NCBI GenBank assembly: GCA_914767715.1
Contig: OU612071.1
Location: 992,001-1,056,000 of the forward strand
From: Membranipora membranacea
Taxonomy: Eukaryota > Bryozoa > Gymnolaemata > Cheilostomatida > Membraniporidae
Length of the DNA: 64,000 bases
Direction of reading: 5' to 3'
Shown here: positions 37,601 to 49,100 of the stretch, one piece after another
How the letters are laid out: every line of letters begins with the position of its first letter
Numbering within the stretch: the stretch's first letter is position 1
Program-made: the position numbers and the translations under genes
Notes under the pieces: model-generated
What the model was told of the DNA's origin: nothing
The model's database searches: none
Seen by the model: the letters and a program-made list of their open reading frames with translations, nothing else

Positions 37601-40600
37601 TCAAACCCGAAAAGCTTAAACCCGACCCGGTACTGACCCGAGGTGGTTGTACCCGCGGGTCAGGACCGGGTTCAAAACCCGTTCCAGCCTTAACAAGCGG
37701 TTGGAATAGTATTATGGTGATTATATAGCGCTTACATTTCGACTCTTTCTACTTGAATACCCCATGGATCTGTAGCTGAATCTAATGTCTCCTGCATACT
37801 GTGTGATATTTCTCCTCTCTCAGCTAATATATCATGTAGAGTGCGTGTACCTGTAATACATATGTAATAAGTTGCTCTCACTCACTCAGTGACTACTAGG
37901 CCTATCTAATATATAATGTAGTGTAAGCGAACCAGAAAAAAAACATCTAATAAGTAGCTCCCACTCAGCGGCTACTAGTCCTATCTAATATATAATGTAG
38001 TGTAAGCGAACCAGAAAAAAGACATCTAACAAGTAGCTACCACTCAGCGGCTACTGGGCCATCTCTAGAGATGTTGAGTTTTTAAAGAGAAAAATTATGC
38101 TTGAGATAGCTGAATGAAAGGTAAGCCCATATTTACCTTTTCATATTTTATATAGGCCTAGACACAAACTCAGCTAGCAAAATTTATGTTAAAATATCAC
38201 TCATCTCTGATAGACGGTCTTCTCAGATCACCAAACTATTAATGAATATCAAAGCCGCAGCCCACCAAACTCATAAGGCTACTCATATATGACCTTAAAT
38301 ATGACCTAAATTACGAATTGAGTTCATGGACGTTGTCCTAACTGATCACAGGACTACAACTGTGACGAACAGACCATTAAACCATCCGACCTCGCTACTA
38401 TCTATCTATCAATACTATCTACTAGGCCTATCTCATTATACAGTGTACTAACCTAGTACGTTCCTGAGTGTAGTCTGAGCTAATAATCTAGTGCTCCTGT
38501 TAGCATCCTCTACATTAGTTATAGCCACTGTAGGATTTCTTACTCTGTAATAAACCACAGCGTCTACAGCTACTGTCACCGCGTCCTTAGTTAGTATCTA
38601 AAGGGAACAGAGATAAAGTCTAAAGGGAACAGAGATAGAGTCTAAAGGGAAAGGTTTAGGTGAGAGCAGACAACTGTTGACCTTTTTTAAACATAATATC
38701 AGGAAGGTGCGGCTTACCAAGTTATATACCCTTCGGCAAACAGGGCTCAGCTAACAACTAAGGGGTCGAGAGGAAGATTGAATAACCTCCCACTGATGTA
38801 TAACTTTGTGTGACTGGTGGAGGGCAAAAGTTCATTAATCATTCCTCAGATGAGGCATGATTATTGTTCTTAGATTGATATTGGAGGTACCCGGTTACGA
38901 AGTTGAGCATCACTTCACATTACTACAGATGATGCCAATACAATCTCACCTCTTGAGGGGGAACGTTGAATGTGACAGTCCTCAGGTCTATCTTAATGTA
39001 GTTATCCATACAGGGAAATATGAAGAACATTCCTACAAAAAAAGAAAAAAAATGGAGATAAGGTCTGTTGAATACTAATTAAATAGCGCGAGTAGAATTT
39101 ACATATGAGAGTTGTCTCCTCAACATAAAAGAGGGGATAACCTTTCAAATTAACATCATACTGACTCTCGTGATCTGACTGGGCATGTAGATCACTGATA
39201 AACTAGGCTGTAGATACCACAAAGTAGATGTCGTAAGGCTAAGTATAAATCATGCGTGACTTTAAATTGCGCATGTGCAAGAACGATGAGTTTAGTCTAG
39301 GTTCTGAGAGAAAATTTGGTCAGGGAGAATGGGATATCCCCTGCATGAACTGCCAATCAAAATCAGCTAATAGTGACAAGAGAGAATAACTATCAATATC
39401 AATTCCGCACGCATTGAAGAGCATACCACCAGAGCAGGTAGCCAATCAGATGGCTTCGGAATTCCGAGGCTCAATTTTGCAGAGATCAGCTCATGCCCAG
39501 AGCTGAGCATGCGCAGAATGAATTAACATCATATTGACGTAAACACAAATATGTATGCACAAAAATAAGACTTCCCTCCTTAAAACTCAGATTTGGAGGT
39601 AGTACATGATCTTACCTGGTCCTTTAGCTCCTCCTGGTAATAGTCTGCCTAGTCTGAATATAACAGCTCTCTCATACTCCTGTACTACCTGCAATCATAA
39701 CTTATCAGACTATATGAATTTGAAACAACAACAGACAGTCAACACATGTATGTGATATTGGACCAATGGGGGGGGGGGGGGGGCTACAGGTAATCCAAGA
39801 AAAAATTCATTTACATTTGGGGAGTTGCTCTACTCTTTGTTCAAACTAAAGATCAAATCGGCTAACTGAGTCAATCTGTATATGCCGAGATAAGTTATAT
39901 GGCATATGAGCGGTAACTGTATATTGCTGAACAGGCTGAACAGCTGAACAGAATTTCTCAGACTAGCAAAATTATTTGTATTGTTTTCTACGGCTGACTA
40001 TCACTCCTCAAACACATTCCTCCTGGCCAAATGATTTAATGAGTCACTAAGTTCCTGTTGGTACCTAATATAACCGATTTGGGGCAAGCAAATGTAGCGA
40101 TCAATGTGCCAATTCTGACATAATCTGATGGTGTTCAGGAAACCAGAAACATTATCCAGAACAACCTTCCATCTAGCTAGTCTTTACAAGCTTTGTTATG
40201 GGGAGGGGGCCTAGGGTTCCTTCACAACAAAGCTTGCCAAGACAAGCTTCTTTCCATCCGGTCACTAGTGTAATGCAGAAGGATTCACTGTGAATAAAAT
40301 TGAAGGAAACCAAGTCGAATGCAAACTCAAAATAAATAAATTAATGAGCAGAATATAAGGGATTGTCCACCCTTGTGCAAAAATAGTCGCCTGACAAATT
40401 CTATTCAGCTGTTCAGTCCGTTCAGCCTGTTCAGCAATGTACAGTTACCGGCATATGGGTGTTATAAAAGAACATGTCCAACTTGAAACAGACATTCATT
40501 GAGTGATCAAATATGCCTAAATAATACTATCATGTGACAATTTTCCATTCATATCTAGTTTTGACAAGGATCAGCAGTGACCCGTCTGCCGTGACTATTA

Positions 40601-43600
40601 TTTGTGGATTTAACGGGACACTAACATATAGACATACAGACAGACATATAGACTAGTGACTCACCTTAATACAGACACATAGACTGAAGGGGAAGGTTAA
40701 GACTATAATAGTTATAGACAAGACCATCATAGCTACACCACAACCACGTCCCAAACCACCACCGTCTAGCATAAGAAAGAACATAGGCTAAATTCTGACA
40801 CTGTTACCTACAGAAGTTAAACTAAAGTATCATTCTCTGCTTGATTGAGCTCTCTTTGGAATTAAAACTTTGAGTAGCAATTGGCGTAAGAATTTCTGCA
40901 AACTGTAGCAGGGAAACCGCTGAACAAGTTACATGCTTCTTAGTGTAAGGCCTCCATTACAACGGCAAAAAATTAATCTGAAATTCTAAGCCATGCGGGA
41001 GTGATGGAAAGCTGAATCAGGTCCAGATTGTATCCTCAGTGCGCTGACTATTATAAAGCTGAATCAGGTCTAGATTGTATCCTCAGTGCTCTGACTAATA
41101 TTCAACTCGACTTATGATGATAAAGTTGGAGTTGTTATATCGTTGTTAGACACAATTGGGTCGGATAGTCTGTACACTTATTGCTGATGTGATTTATTGT
41201 CTAGTGTAGGTAACTATATTACAAATGTAGCAGTGAATGCCGGTCAGTTCAAACTTGGTGTATTAAATTGACAGAATATAGTGACAAACACATTCAAACA
41301 TTCAAATATATCTTAAGGTTCACTGGTGCAATACCCTCTCAATAAAACTCACATCTTGATGTTTCAGTTTTGTAAAGGAGTTAAAATTTAATACTCCAAT
41401 GAGCGTATTTTTAAACAATTTAAAGTGACCTAAGAGTCAATCACTTATTTATTGACATGAGGAGACAAGAATAGAGGAGAGAGAAGAGAGGATAACTCAC
41501 CGAGACCGTCAGAGTGTGCAGTATCAACCTCATCACAGCAATAGCCTGTGGGAGCAGAGTAGCCTGTGGGCGCAGAGTAAGGCCTGTGAGGGGCCTGGTG
41601 TGATGTCCCTCTATGTCTGGGATAGCCTGTGTGAGTGTCATAATGTGGAGGGGATGGGCTGTCAGAGCGTATGCCTTCACCGCCGGCTGGCAAAAGTCCT
41701 TAAAACAAATTAAAAAGAGATGTTACTTAATTGCACCAGCTACTAACTTTCACTTGTAATGTTGAATTTGGGAGTTGTTCCCTTATTTTACAAGGGGAGA
41801 AAATAATGTATAACCTGATTAGATCAGATGATACAGCGTGACCTGTTATGTAACCAAAGTAAATGAAAAGCTGAATCTAGGCTCTCTACATTCTGCCTGA
41901 TGAGTATCTGACTTTCTCTGGGCCCTCCGGTGAGATGTACATAGATAACACTGCCTTAGGTTCTCATTAACGACTGTTCATCAGATTTTGTAATCTGATC
42001 AGTAATACTGGGAGCAGCGCAGAACATTTTTGGTATCTAAGCTCCTTTTTTGTAAGTTGAATATTGAGAGAAAGGGTACCTTCAAGCTATGAATGTGATG
42101 GGAATTGACTGAATACATGCATGCTGAAATTACATGTCTTTTGAAATATTTGAGTCTTTAGCTCAAACCGATCTACAAAGTGTAATGACGATTGGTGAAG
42201 TTAGCTTCGATCTCACATAGTCTAATAGTTAGCTTAGATCTCACCAATGAACTCATTGATCTCACAGAGTCTATCTAATATCTCAGTTGGTTATATTGGT
42301 TATATCTCAATACAATTCACGAGCATAAGTTAACCCCTATCTTCTTGTGAGTAGATCCCATTAGTTTAACTGCCTTAACCAAAAATTAGCTGCAGTGCAG
42401 ATCTAACATATTATAAACATAAATACTTAATTAATCGCTGACTATCTCAGTATTTGTGTATTAATTAGCACCAGATGATTAATGAGAGATAAATATAATC
42501 TAATGATGTCATCAGCTAATCACACCCAGGCCCGTAGTTGTAGGGGAAGCAGGGACGCTATGCCTCCCCTAGAATGCTCAATAGAGTGGCACAAAGAGGC
42601 TATAATTGAATATTCCATGTCAGAATCAGCTCATTTCAGACATCTATTTGTTATTTATATTTTAAAACACATTTGAGGCTGTGCACTAGGGACTCAGAGG
42701 GAGATTAAAATACCCAACCTGGAGTTTATTCACACCCTCAAGAATTTGCGCCTCCCCTACCATTTTTTCTAAACTACGACCCTATAATTACCAGAAGACT
42801 CCAAATCAGTGTATACACTGACTGTCAGCCTCCAACTGGTGTATACACTGACTGTCAGCCTCCCAATCTGTGTATACACTGACTGATAGACACTGACAGC
42901 CTGCTGTGTAAGACAAAGGAGTGTTCCCTTTGTTTCACTTACATGCAGCTAGTTTAGCTCAATCTCCCTTTTTTTGCTAGACTTTTTAAACTCTCTCCCT
43001 ACATATTTCACCCAAATAGAAAATACTAAATATCTCAACGATTGAAACTTGAATTTTAGTTGGAACACTCTTCTCAATGCCTTCCATTATTAATCCCATT
43101 TTCATGGACCTTTATTTCCTTTAGAATCAATAATTTAGTCACCTTAAACCCAGGAGACTTGTAGATCTTTCCGAGGAGTAGTTACGCATCAAATCATGTG
43201 TGTTACAAAAAAAGAGTGATCATACCCAGAGTCCTAAGGGAACCAAAAATTGATTATCAATATCACAGCAGTAAGATCTGGTCACTATAAGATTCACAGA
43301 AATATGATACTCTACACACATTTTATGGGATCGTTAACTAAGAACAATTCGACAAAAGAAACACTCTTGCACCGCATGTTATGGGGCTCACTCAACAAAA
43401 CAAGGTCTGCCGAGGTGAATATCCCAAAAAATAATAATCCAAGTTCTAACCACCATCATGTTATGTAATTGCTACTGACACAGTATAAGATAAGGTGGTG
43501 CGTCACAGGAAACATTCAGCCAGCGATGGAAGAATGAGGGGAGAGATGATTCACCAAAAGAATCGCTGACATGCTGATTCGTTAGCCAGGATATCTCTGA

Positions 43601-44795
43601 GGGGAGGGGCGCTGTGAGAGGTCTCGTTCCCATCGATATGGACAAATACATGAGGCGAAAATAATCTGATTGCAGATGCATAGCTAAATACATGTGTATG
43701 TTAAAGTCTCTGCTGATATAAATTACACAAGGATACTTAACAAGTTCTAAATAACAAGTACTAAATATCCCGCAGCTCAATGAAAATGTTATGATATCGT
43801 CTGATACAGAGGGGACCCTACCTCAAGCAGGTATGTACTCGCATTGGGATTCGAATAACGCTTATTTCACAAGTCTGACTGTCAAAGCATTTTCCTGTCT
43901 GAACATCAGAATGAGCAAAGTCTTAGCAAGCTGGGTGATATTAAAATAAATGTTTTATATAGTTATAGTCACCACACTCTAAACTCCTTGGTAATTATGT
44001 TGGTTATCATCTCTAAAGGCAAGACTCAGTTACATCAGCTTCAGTTGTAATTCATTATGACCAAGCATTCATTGGACGGCATAGGCTGGGACACACTCAA
44101 AGACCAGAGGGAGAGAAGAAGGCTCGGCATCTTCCGCGCTATGCACTACAACAAGGTTGCTGTTAACATCACTGACTACCTCTCTCCACATCCTACACAT
44201 GCTGGACAGTCAAGGAAACACCAATCGCAGTATTTTATCCCTCACTGCAATACCAGACTGCACCAGAACAGCCTCTTTGTGAGCACTGCTAAGCTGTGGA
44301 ACGCCCTACCGATCGGCAGCACCCTCCTCGAGGGACCCCCAGTGGCAGGCTAAGGTTGATGGCGATCGATCTACCGACCCTACGTTGCAGACCCAGAACG
44401 GAGACGGACAGACGAGATGATATATTGCCACAACCTTCTCACAGAAGTTGGCGATTAACCTTCAAGCACCAAGTAAGTAAGTAAGTCAGGGATGTATGTA
44501 TTGTTTGTATCAACAAACATGCTTGTCTTTGTCAGATGCATATAATAAGCATTTTTAAGGCCAAAGACATACAAAACATAATGTTTATTAATAGAATCTA
44601 ATACGACTAATAAAAAACTGATAGAAATTTTAAAGTTCACACTAACTACTGCCTAGTACTTACTTTACTTACTACTCTACTACTACAACAAGGTTTAGTT
44701 AATAATAATAAATTTATATATGACTATATATACTCACTGTTTCTGGCCTTAAGCTCTATTTCTTCTGTACTGCTACTCTGTCCCGCTGCAGCCAT
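34656..44795 (-). CDS. Stomatin (SPFH/band-7 membrane protein), minus-strand paralog, 10 exons, 348 aa
   Basis: Exons in coding order: 44738-44795, 41501-41686, 40665-40765, 39616-39688, 38950-39032, 38453-38597, 37736-37850, 36541-36619, 35863-35967, 34656-34757 (stop TGA at 34656). All phases agree and the total is 1,047 nt. The N-terminal tail is long and Pro/Tyr/Ser-rich ([13 protein letters not shown], tandem SAPTGY). A hydrophobic hairpin follows at about 90-115 ([18 protein letters not shown]) with the conserved Pro. The SPFH domain reads [89 protein letters not shown] and ALQLRYLQT, and the C-terminus contains [13 protein letters not shown]. Stomatins sit on the inner face of membranes, oligomerise and modulate channels. 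It is head to head with the second copy; intron positions differ from it at three places. Confidence 0.93.
35091..35165. mobile_element. Fold-back element with a 19-G loop
   Basis: The arms 'agcctgtcttgacaagcatt' (from 35090) and its inverse ending near 35165 flank a run of 19 G (35117-35135). Short direct repeats 'aggcttcat' and 'aggctccat' sit outside. A relative lies at 40172-40250. It is inside the last intron of the minus stomatin gene. Confidence 0.65.
35625..35855. repeat. AT-rich 'tatatagttatatta' satellite
   Basis: About 15-35-bp units of 'tatatagttatattatata' repeat up to within about 10 bp of the exon 35863-35967 donor on the minus strand. Low complexity; no coding potential. Confidence 0.85.
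36973..37691. mobile_element. 0.72-kb element with GC-rich terminal inverted repeats and 9-bp target duplication
   Basis: The left end 'taaggctggaacgggttcac' and the right end, inverted, share 'aaggctggaacgggtt' plus 'ccgggtcgggttt'. Direct repeats 'aacaagagg' (36964-36972) and 'aacaagcgg' (37692-37700) flank it. It contains the dispersed hairpin repeat (37335-37392) and a tRNA-like SINE head (37443-37530). Lies in the minus stomatin intron between exons 7 and 8. Confidence 0.7.
37443..37530 (+). mobile_element. tRNA-like (SINE) segment inside the 0.72-kb element
   Basis: 'gtagtggataaggtcctgga' resembles an A box with anticodon arm, and 'ggatcaaaccttggtcc' resembles a B box. The flanks 'catcgctgg' and 'ccaggcgatg' pair as an arm. 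It is a nested insertion; I do not call it a functional tRNA. Confidence 0.4.
37880..38060. repeat. Tandem repeat of about 78 bp, 2.3 copies
   Basis: Units run 'ggcctatctaatatataatg' ... 'cagcggctactag'. The first two copies are nearly identical; the third is partial. Lies in the minus stomatin intron between exons 6 and 7. Confidence 0.8.
38598..38652 (-). repeat. Tandem repeat of a splice acceptor before exon 6 (minus stomatin)
   Basis: On the coding strand the unit 'actttatctctgttcccttt' plus 'ag' occurs two and a half times in a row. The last copy is the working acceptor at the exon beginning ATACTAACTAAG (38597). Each unit has a pyrimidine tract and TTTAG, so several alternative acceptors stand 22 nt apart. 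Confidence 0.75.
39158..39520 (-). mobile_element. 363-bp non-autonomous transposon, copy in the minus stomatin gene
   Basis: Flanked by perfect 10-bp direct repeats 'aattaacatc' (39148-39157 and 39521-39530). It matches the copies at 49957-50319 and 50857-51219 over its full 363 bp at roughly 85% identity by eye, in the same orientation relative to the stomatin gene. Ends are 'cattctgcgcatgctcag' and 'gagagtcagtat' (coding strand); I see no strong inverted repeat. No coding potential. Confidence 0.85.
40172..40250. mobile_element. Fold-back element related to 35091-35165
   Basis: 'agtctttacaagctttgtta' and the inverse of 'caacaaagcttgccaagaca' form the arms around a G-rich loop. Sequence 'ttccatc' appears on both sides. 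Confidence 0.55.
41006..41100. repeat. Tandem duplication of about 50 bp
   Basis: Two copies of 'aagctgaatcaggtc.agat' ... 'cctcagtgc.ctgactat', nearly identical, in the minus stomatin intron between exons 2 and 3. Confidence 0.75.
42526..42782. mobile_element. Small inverted-repeat element (MITE-like)
   Basis: The left end 'ggcccgtagttgtagggg' and the inverted right end 'gggtcgtagtttag' match, and 'gcctcccct' appears near both ends. A related end, 'ccctctagaactacgggcct', lies at 46405-46425. Located in the minus stomatin first intron. Confidence 0.5.
42795..42895. repeat. Tandem repeat with 'gtgtatacac' palindrome
   Basis: Three units of about 34 bp contain 'gtgtatacactgactgtcag' followed by 'cctcc'. 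Each unit carries a 10-bp palindrome. Confidence 0.7.
42896..44056. other. Intron 1 of the minus stomatin gene, no other feature
   Basis: Short frames occur on both strands but none has splice context or a recognisable motif. Confidence 0.4.
44057..44460 (+). mobile_element. Non-LTR retrotransposon relic, post-RT domain
   Basis: The frame reads [20 protein letters not shown], then [20 protein letters not shown] and KLWNALP, the classic post-RT tail of Jockey/RTE-like LINEs. A frame break follows after 44350. No RT core is nearby. It is opposite in strand to the stomatin gene whose intron it occupies. A short 'aagtaagtaagtaagt' tail follows. Confidence 0.7.
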
Positions 44796-46143
44796 AATGT
44801 GGTGTGATCCTCTACCAACAAATTTGATAGCAGTTACTGAATCTTAGTTTAGTAACAACTTCAATCAACACTAGCTTCACAACCACTCTCAGTCTCAGAG
44901 AAAATCAAAATTTGTTTGAGAAGCCTATCCTTGACACCAGATTATTAGCTAAATTTCTAAAATATTTTTCAAAATTGGTTTAGGGTACTTTCATGACCAC
45001 ACACTAATGTTGCACTAATATTTCAGGAATTGAGGTTTAATATATAGCGCCGAATCCTTTCTTTGTTGAGAACAATAGTGGAACGCTTTTGTGACTCCTC
45101 CTCCAATAAAGCAAGACCCCGTTCATGGACTAATAAAATTCATTTTGAATTACAGTGGGAAAGAAGAAAGAAGTACTGACTTACATCAAGGGATTGGTTA
45201 CCCTGCACTTTCTGTACTTCCTATACTCAGTAAGTAAGAAGGCATATCCAATCTAAGGATACAAACATGCCACTCTTCATTAAGCCAATTGCTCACAAGA
45301 ATTGATTGATGAATTAAAAAATATAAATAAGTAAGAGCTCCACTTCATTATTATCCCTTACAAAAGTACCACTGGTGGTTGAGAGCCCTGTCGAAAACAA
45401 TGGGGAGTAAACTGTTCTCATGCTGGAGCCATACTAATAGATGGTAAATACATTAATATTTGAGTGTTGGTTATGTGTTGTCAGTCCAGAAAAGTTATTT
45501 CTGCAACCGCCAGGCCCAATGGCAAGAAAATAGAGTATAAAAGCAGAAGCACTACAACCAATTATATCTGTTGCCGGGAAATGGGGATATCTGGGTCCCT
45601 CTGGCATACCTATCAAAAACAGGTGATGTCAGAGGATATTGGCCAACAAAAAATCTGCCCTTGGCAACCTCTACAGAAGGTTGCTGGCTAAACCTTGCCG
45701 GCTGGGACAGCACTGTTGCTGCACTATTGAACTTAAAAAGGCCAAGTCAGTGCAGGGTGGGTGGCATAGATAGATACGATGGATAGGCATCTGGAGTTAC
45801 AGGCATGTCCAGTATCAACCACCCCCTTTCCCTCTGGGGGATGGTTGATACGGGACATGCTTGTAACTCCAGATGCCTATGCAGGGTGGTACAACAAACA
45901 AAGTCTGTTACCTGTAGCACTGGCAGCAACTCATAAATGATAATATATTATAAATAATATAATAAGAAACAGATAAATAGGGCTTAATTATATTATAATT
46001 ATATGTAAATACATATAGTTATTCCTTGGTGAAACCCAGAATCCATGAAATTGATTGCTACATCTCTTCGCCTCTATATATATATGTAAATGGAAGTTTG
46101 TCACATTGATTTAAATTTCCAATCTTGTAGATATAGCAGTGAT
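44796..46143. promoter_or_regulatory. Intergenic region between divergent stomatin genes (possible shared promoter)
   Basis: The two start codons face away from each other across 1,348 bp. TATA-like stretches include 'tctatatatatatgtaaat' near 46074 for the plus gene. 'cttgtag' at 46126-46132 could be an acceptor for a leader intron. Part of the region is a fold-back element. No core promoter can be proven by sequence alone. Confidence 0.35.
45761..45880. mobile_element. Fold-back element with 9-bp target duplication, in the divergent promoter region
   Basis: Arms of about 44 bp ('ataggcatctggagttacag' ... and its inverse at 45836-45880) surround a 9-nt loop. The direct repeat 'gcagggtgg' flanks it at 45752-45760 and 45881-45889. 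It would form a near-perfect hairpin. Confidence 0.75.
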
Positions 46144-49100
46144 ATGATGGAGGAAGCCGGACCAGCTAAGGAAGGACAGGACGGGAGACGTAAGTCAGGA
46201 GAACGAGATGGGGGAGGTTACCCTGTAGAGATTCAGGGAGCTGAAGGTCAGTAAGAGGTTATGTGTCCATAATAATGATGTTTAGCTATTAAATGTGCTT
46301 TGCTGGAGTTTCAAACCATACTACCAGCTTACATAGCATCACCTGAATGTCACAATGTGCTTCAATTCTTTGTTTAGCATTCTAGAGGAGGAAGTGTCTC
46401 CCTGCCCCCTCTAGAACTACGGGCCTGCCTGTGTGAGAGCCAAACAATCAGCTAATCATAATCTCTCTATTTTCAGGTCACAAGATGGGTGGATGTGAGA
46501 TCTGTCTGATGATCATATCTTATGTACTGTTTGTTTGCACCATCCCCTTCTCTCTGTGTGTCTGTATAAAGGTAAGTACAGTGTCTCCAAATAAAGACGG
46601 GTACAGTGTGTTCCGATAAATATATCAGCGGCTCAGTATCTTGTTCACATTGTAAGTCATTTATTTCAAGCGCCGGTGAACCAAAGAGCGTAGTTTGAAT
46701 TAGCAGGATCTGAATTGAATGATTGGCAATTTGCCAACTCCTGCAATGGCTGAATGATGGTGACCACCATTGAAACAGTTTCAAATTCAGATCATAAGTT
46801 TCTGATTGACGGCTGTAAAATGTCTGAATCAAGGCTTAAAGTTTAGATTGATATGAGATAAATTACACCTCAATGACAAAAACTTGCCAGAAAGATCAAC
46901 TTATATCACACTGGAGATGGGATGTTGTTGGACGTTTTATTGCAGAGTTAAATTATTCTGGACTTTATCCTTAAAAAGTTTTATGCATAATCAAATAATG
47001 TGCCTGTCGATTACATGTGTAGCCATTCATCATCTTGGTTGAGAACGTAGCCTTGCCTTTCGTCAAAGGAACCTTGACAGTCAGAAAAATCACATTTTCC
47101 ATAGCAATAGAAAAAGTTCACCTAAGCAAATGCAGTAAAACGTATTCTAAACCAAAAGATGGATTGAAAACAAGGTTGCATCTTCAGGATTTATGATGGC
47201 TGTGACATCGTGTCATGCGGCGTGACGTAATTAAAAGTTGGGTTTTAATGTATTCATTGCTATCTTATGATATATAAAATAGTATAATTTTGTATATGCC
47301 GTTACTATACCATAATTAAGATACATACCAGCCATCACCTTGTACATAGTCCTTACATTAATATAACATCACACATTTATATACTTATGTACACAAATAC
47401 TGAATTATTTAATAGTTAGTAGTCTATAATTTATATCTTAGACTAATGGGCTGTTTACTGAACTACTGTGATGTTATGTAGGTCGTTATGTAGGTCAGCT
47501 CATGTAGGACTATGTGTGGGAGCATAGGCCAACCCACTGACAGTGTAATATATACCCACATTGAATACACAGTCAGTATGGTGTGCACCACTGAAGAAGG
47601 CTATTTACTAGTATCTAGTAGTGCTTCACCCATCCAGCTGGGGGCCAGGGGTTTGGGCATTTGGTGCACATTTTGTGTCAAGAAGCAATTTTGCAGAACT
47701 TAAAATGTTAGGTTTTTATCGTTTAGTTTGGCTGTTTTATTAAGATATAACTAGGCTTTGAGGTTTGATCGATTGACTTATTTACTATCACAAACATTAA
47801 ATATTGCCCAAGAAAAAGATGTTTGTGTATACTTTGTCATAAAAAGAGCTTGCTACTAGTATATGGAACTTTGGTTTGAACTTTCTCATAAACTTTCATT
47901 GCCACATCTCCTACGGCATTTTGGCCTTGCGCCTCGACTTGCTGTCACCACTCTAATCCCGTATTTTTTCACTTCCCAAATATTAACTTCTTTGATGAAA
48001 TAGAAGCAAATCAAAAAACTAATTCTAGCTAGCATCACCAAAAGTATTATTTGAAAACCAAACCCATGACAGTAAAGTGAATGCAAGCAAAACATTCCAC
48101 AAAGGTTGGGTAATCTGGTATTATCAGGTAACTAGCTTAAATACTACCTGTCAAGCTTGTGTGCAGGCACTGAGGTGCATCTGGGGATAGGTTTACATAA
48201 CACAACAACTTCCTGGGTCATCATTTGACTTCAAACTTGTAGTTTGGGGTGATTATGAGGATCTGCGACTGTTAATAATACTGCAGATAATTTGCCATTC
48301 CAGAAGTCCAAAATCATGTTGAGTCTAAGAGTAACTCCTGTATGCCTATATGATATATTAGCAACGATACAAACAGCTGATTTCGGTGGTCACACTCTCT
48401 GTGATTTCAATGACCTGAGCTTGATGAGAATTCCCAAAAGTATTTCATTAGGGAATCTATGTCGGCCTATTTGTCTGACCGACTTCAATCCAAGTCACAA
48501 TCACTATGGTCCCATGCTTCGATTTTGTGGTGCACTCCAATTTCGAATGGTTAGAATACAGTGGATTCTAACCATTCCCATGATGGGAAAAACATGAAAA
48601 GAATCTGCCGCGGCCGGGACTTGAATCCTTTCGAAGGCATTGTGTGCAAGCGCGCTAACCATTCAGCCACGCCGCCGTTTAGGAAATAGGTCAAATAAAC
48701 ACGGTATGGATATTCGCATCCAAAAAGTCATTGGTCACAATCGGAATTTGACTTTAATGCCGTTTCCATGGGGCAATTACTCCCGAAATCCTTAAAAAAT
48801 CGACAGATGGGAACATAGTGTATAGTATCCTCTACTTACCCACAGTGAAGACTTGTAAGCTTATCAGACAGGTCTGTTTGTACTCATTGTCTACAGGCCT
48901 GTTGTGTTTACCTGATAATTACTAAGATTACATACTGAGATCGCTAATCACCATTATGTGTGACACTGTATGTGTGTGTCGTTGTTATATGAGTGTATGT
49001 AACTGTGCTATCTGGGCCGCCCTGTCTGTACAAACTGATAGTTTGGTCTGCTTAGATCTTAAAGGGTGTCACAAGTAAGTATATCACGATGGTCCCATGT

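Noticed and set aside
39158-39520. Deeply conserved intronic regulatory element shared by the stomatin paralogs
   Set aside because: Both copies end exactly at different perfect 10-bp direct repeats, so they are independent transposon insertions.
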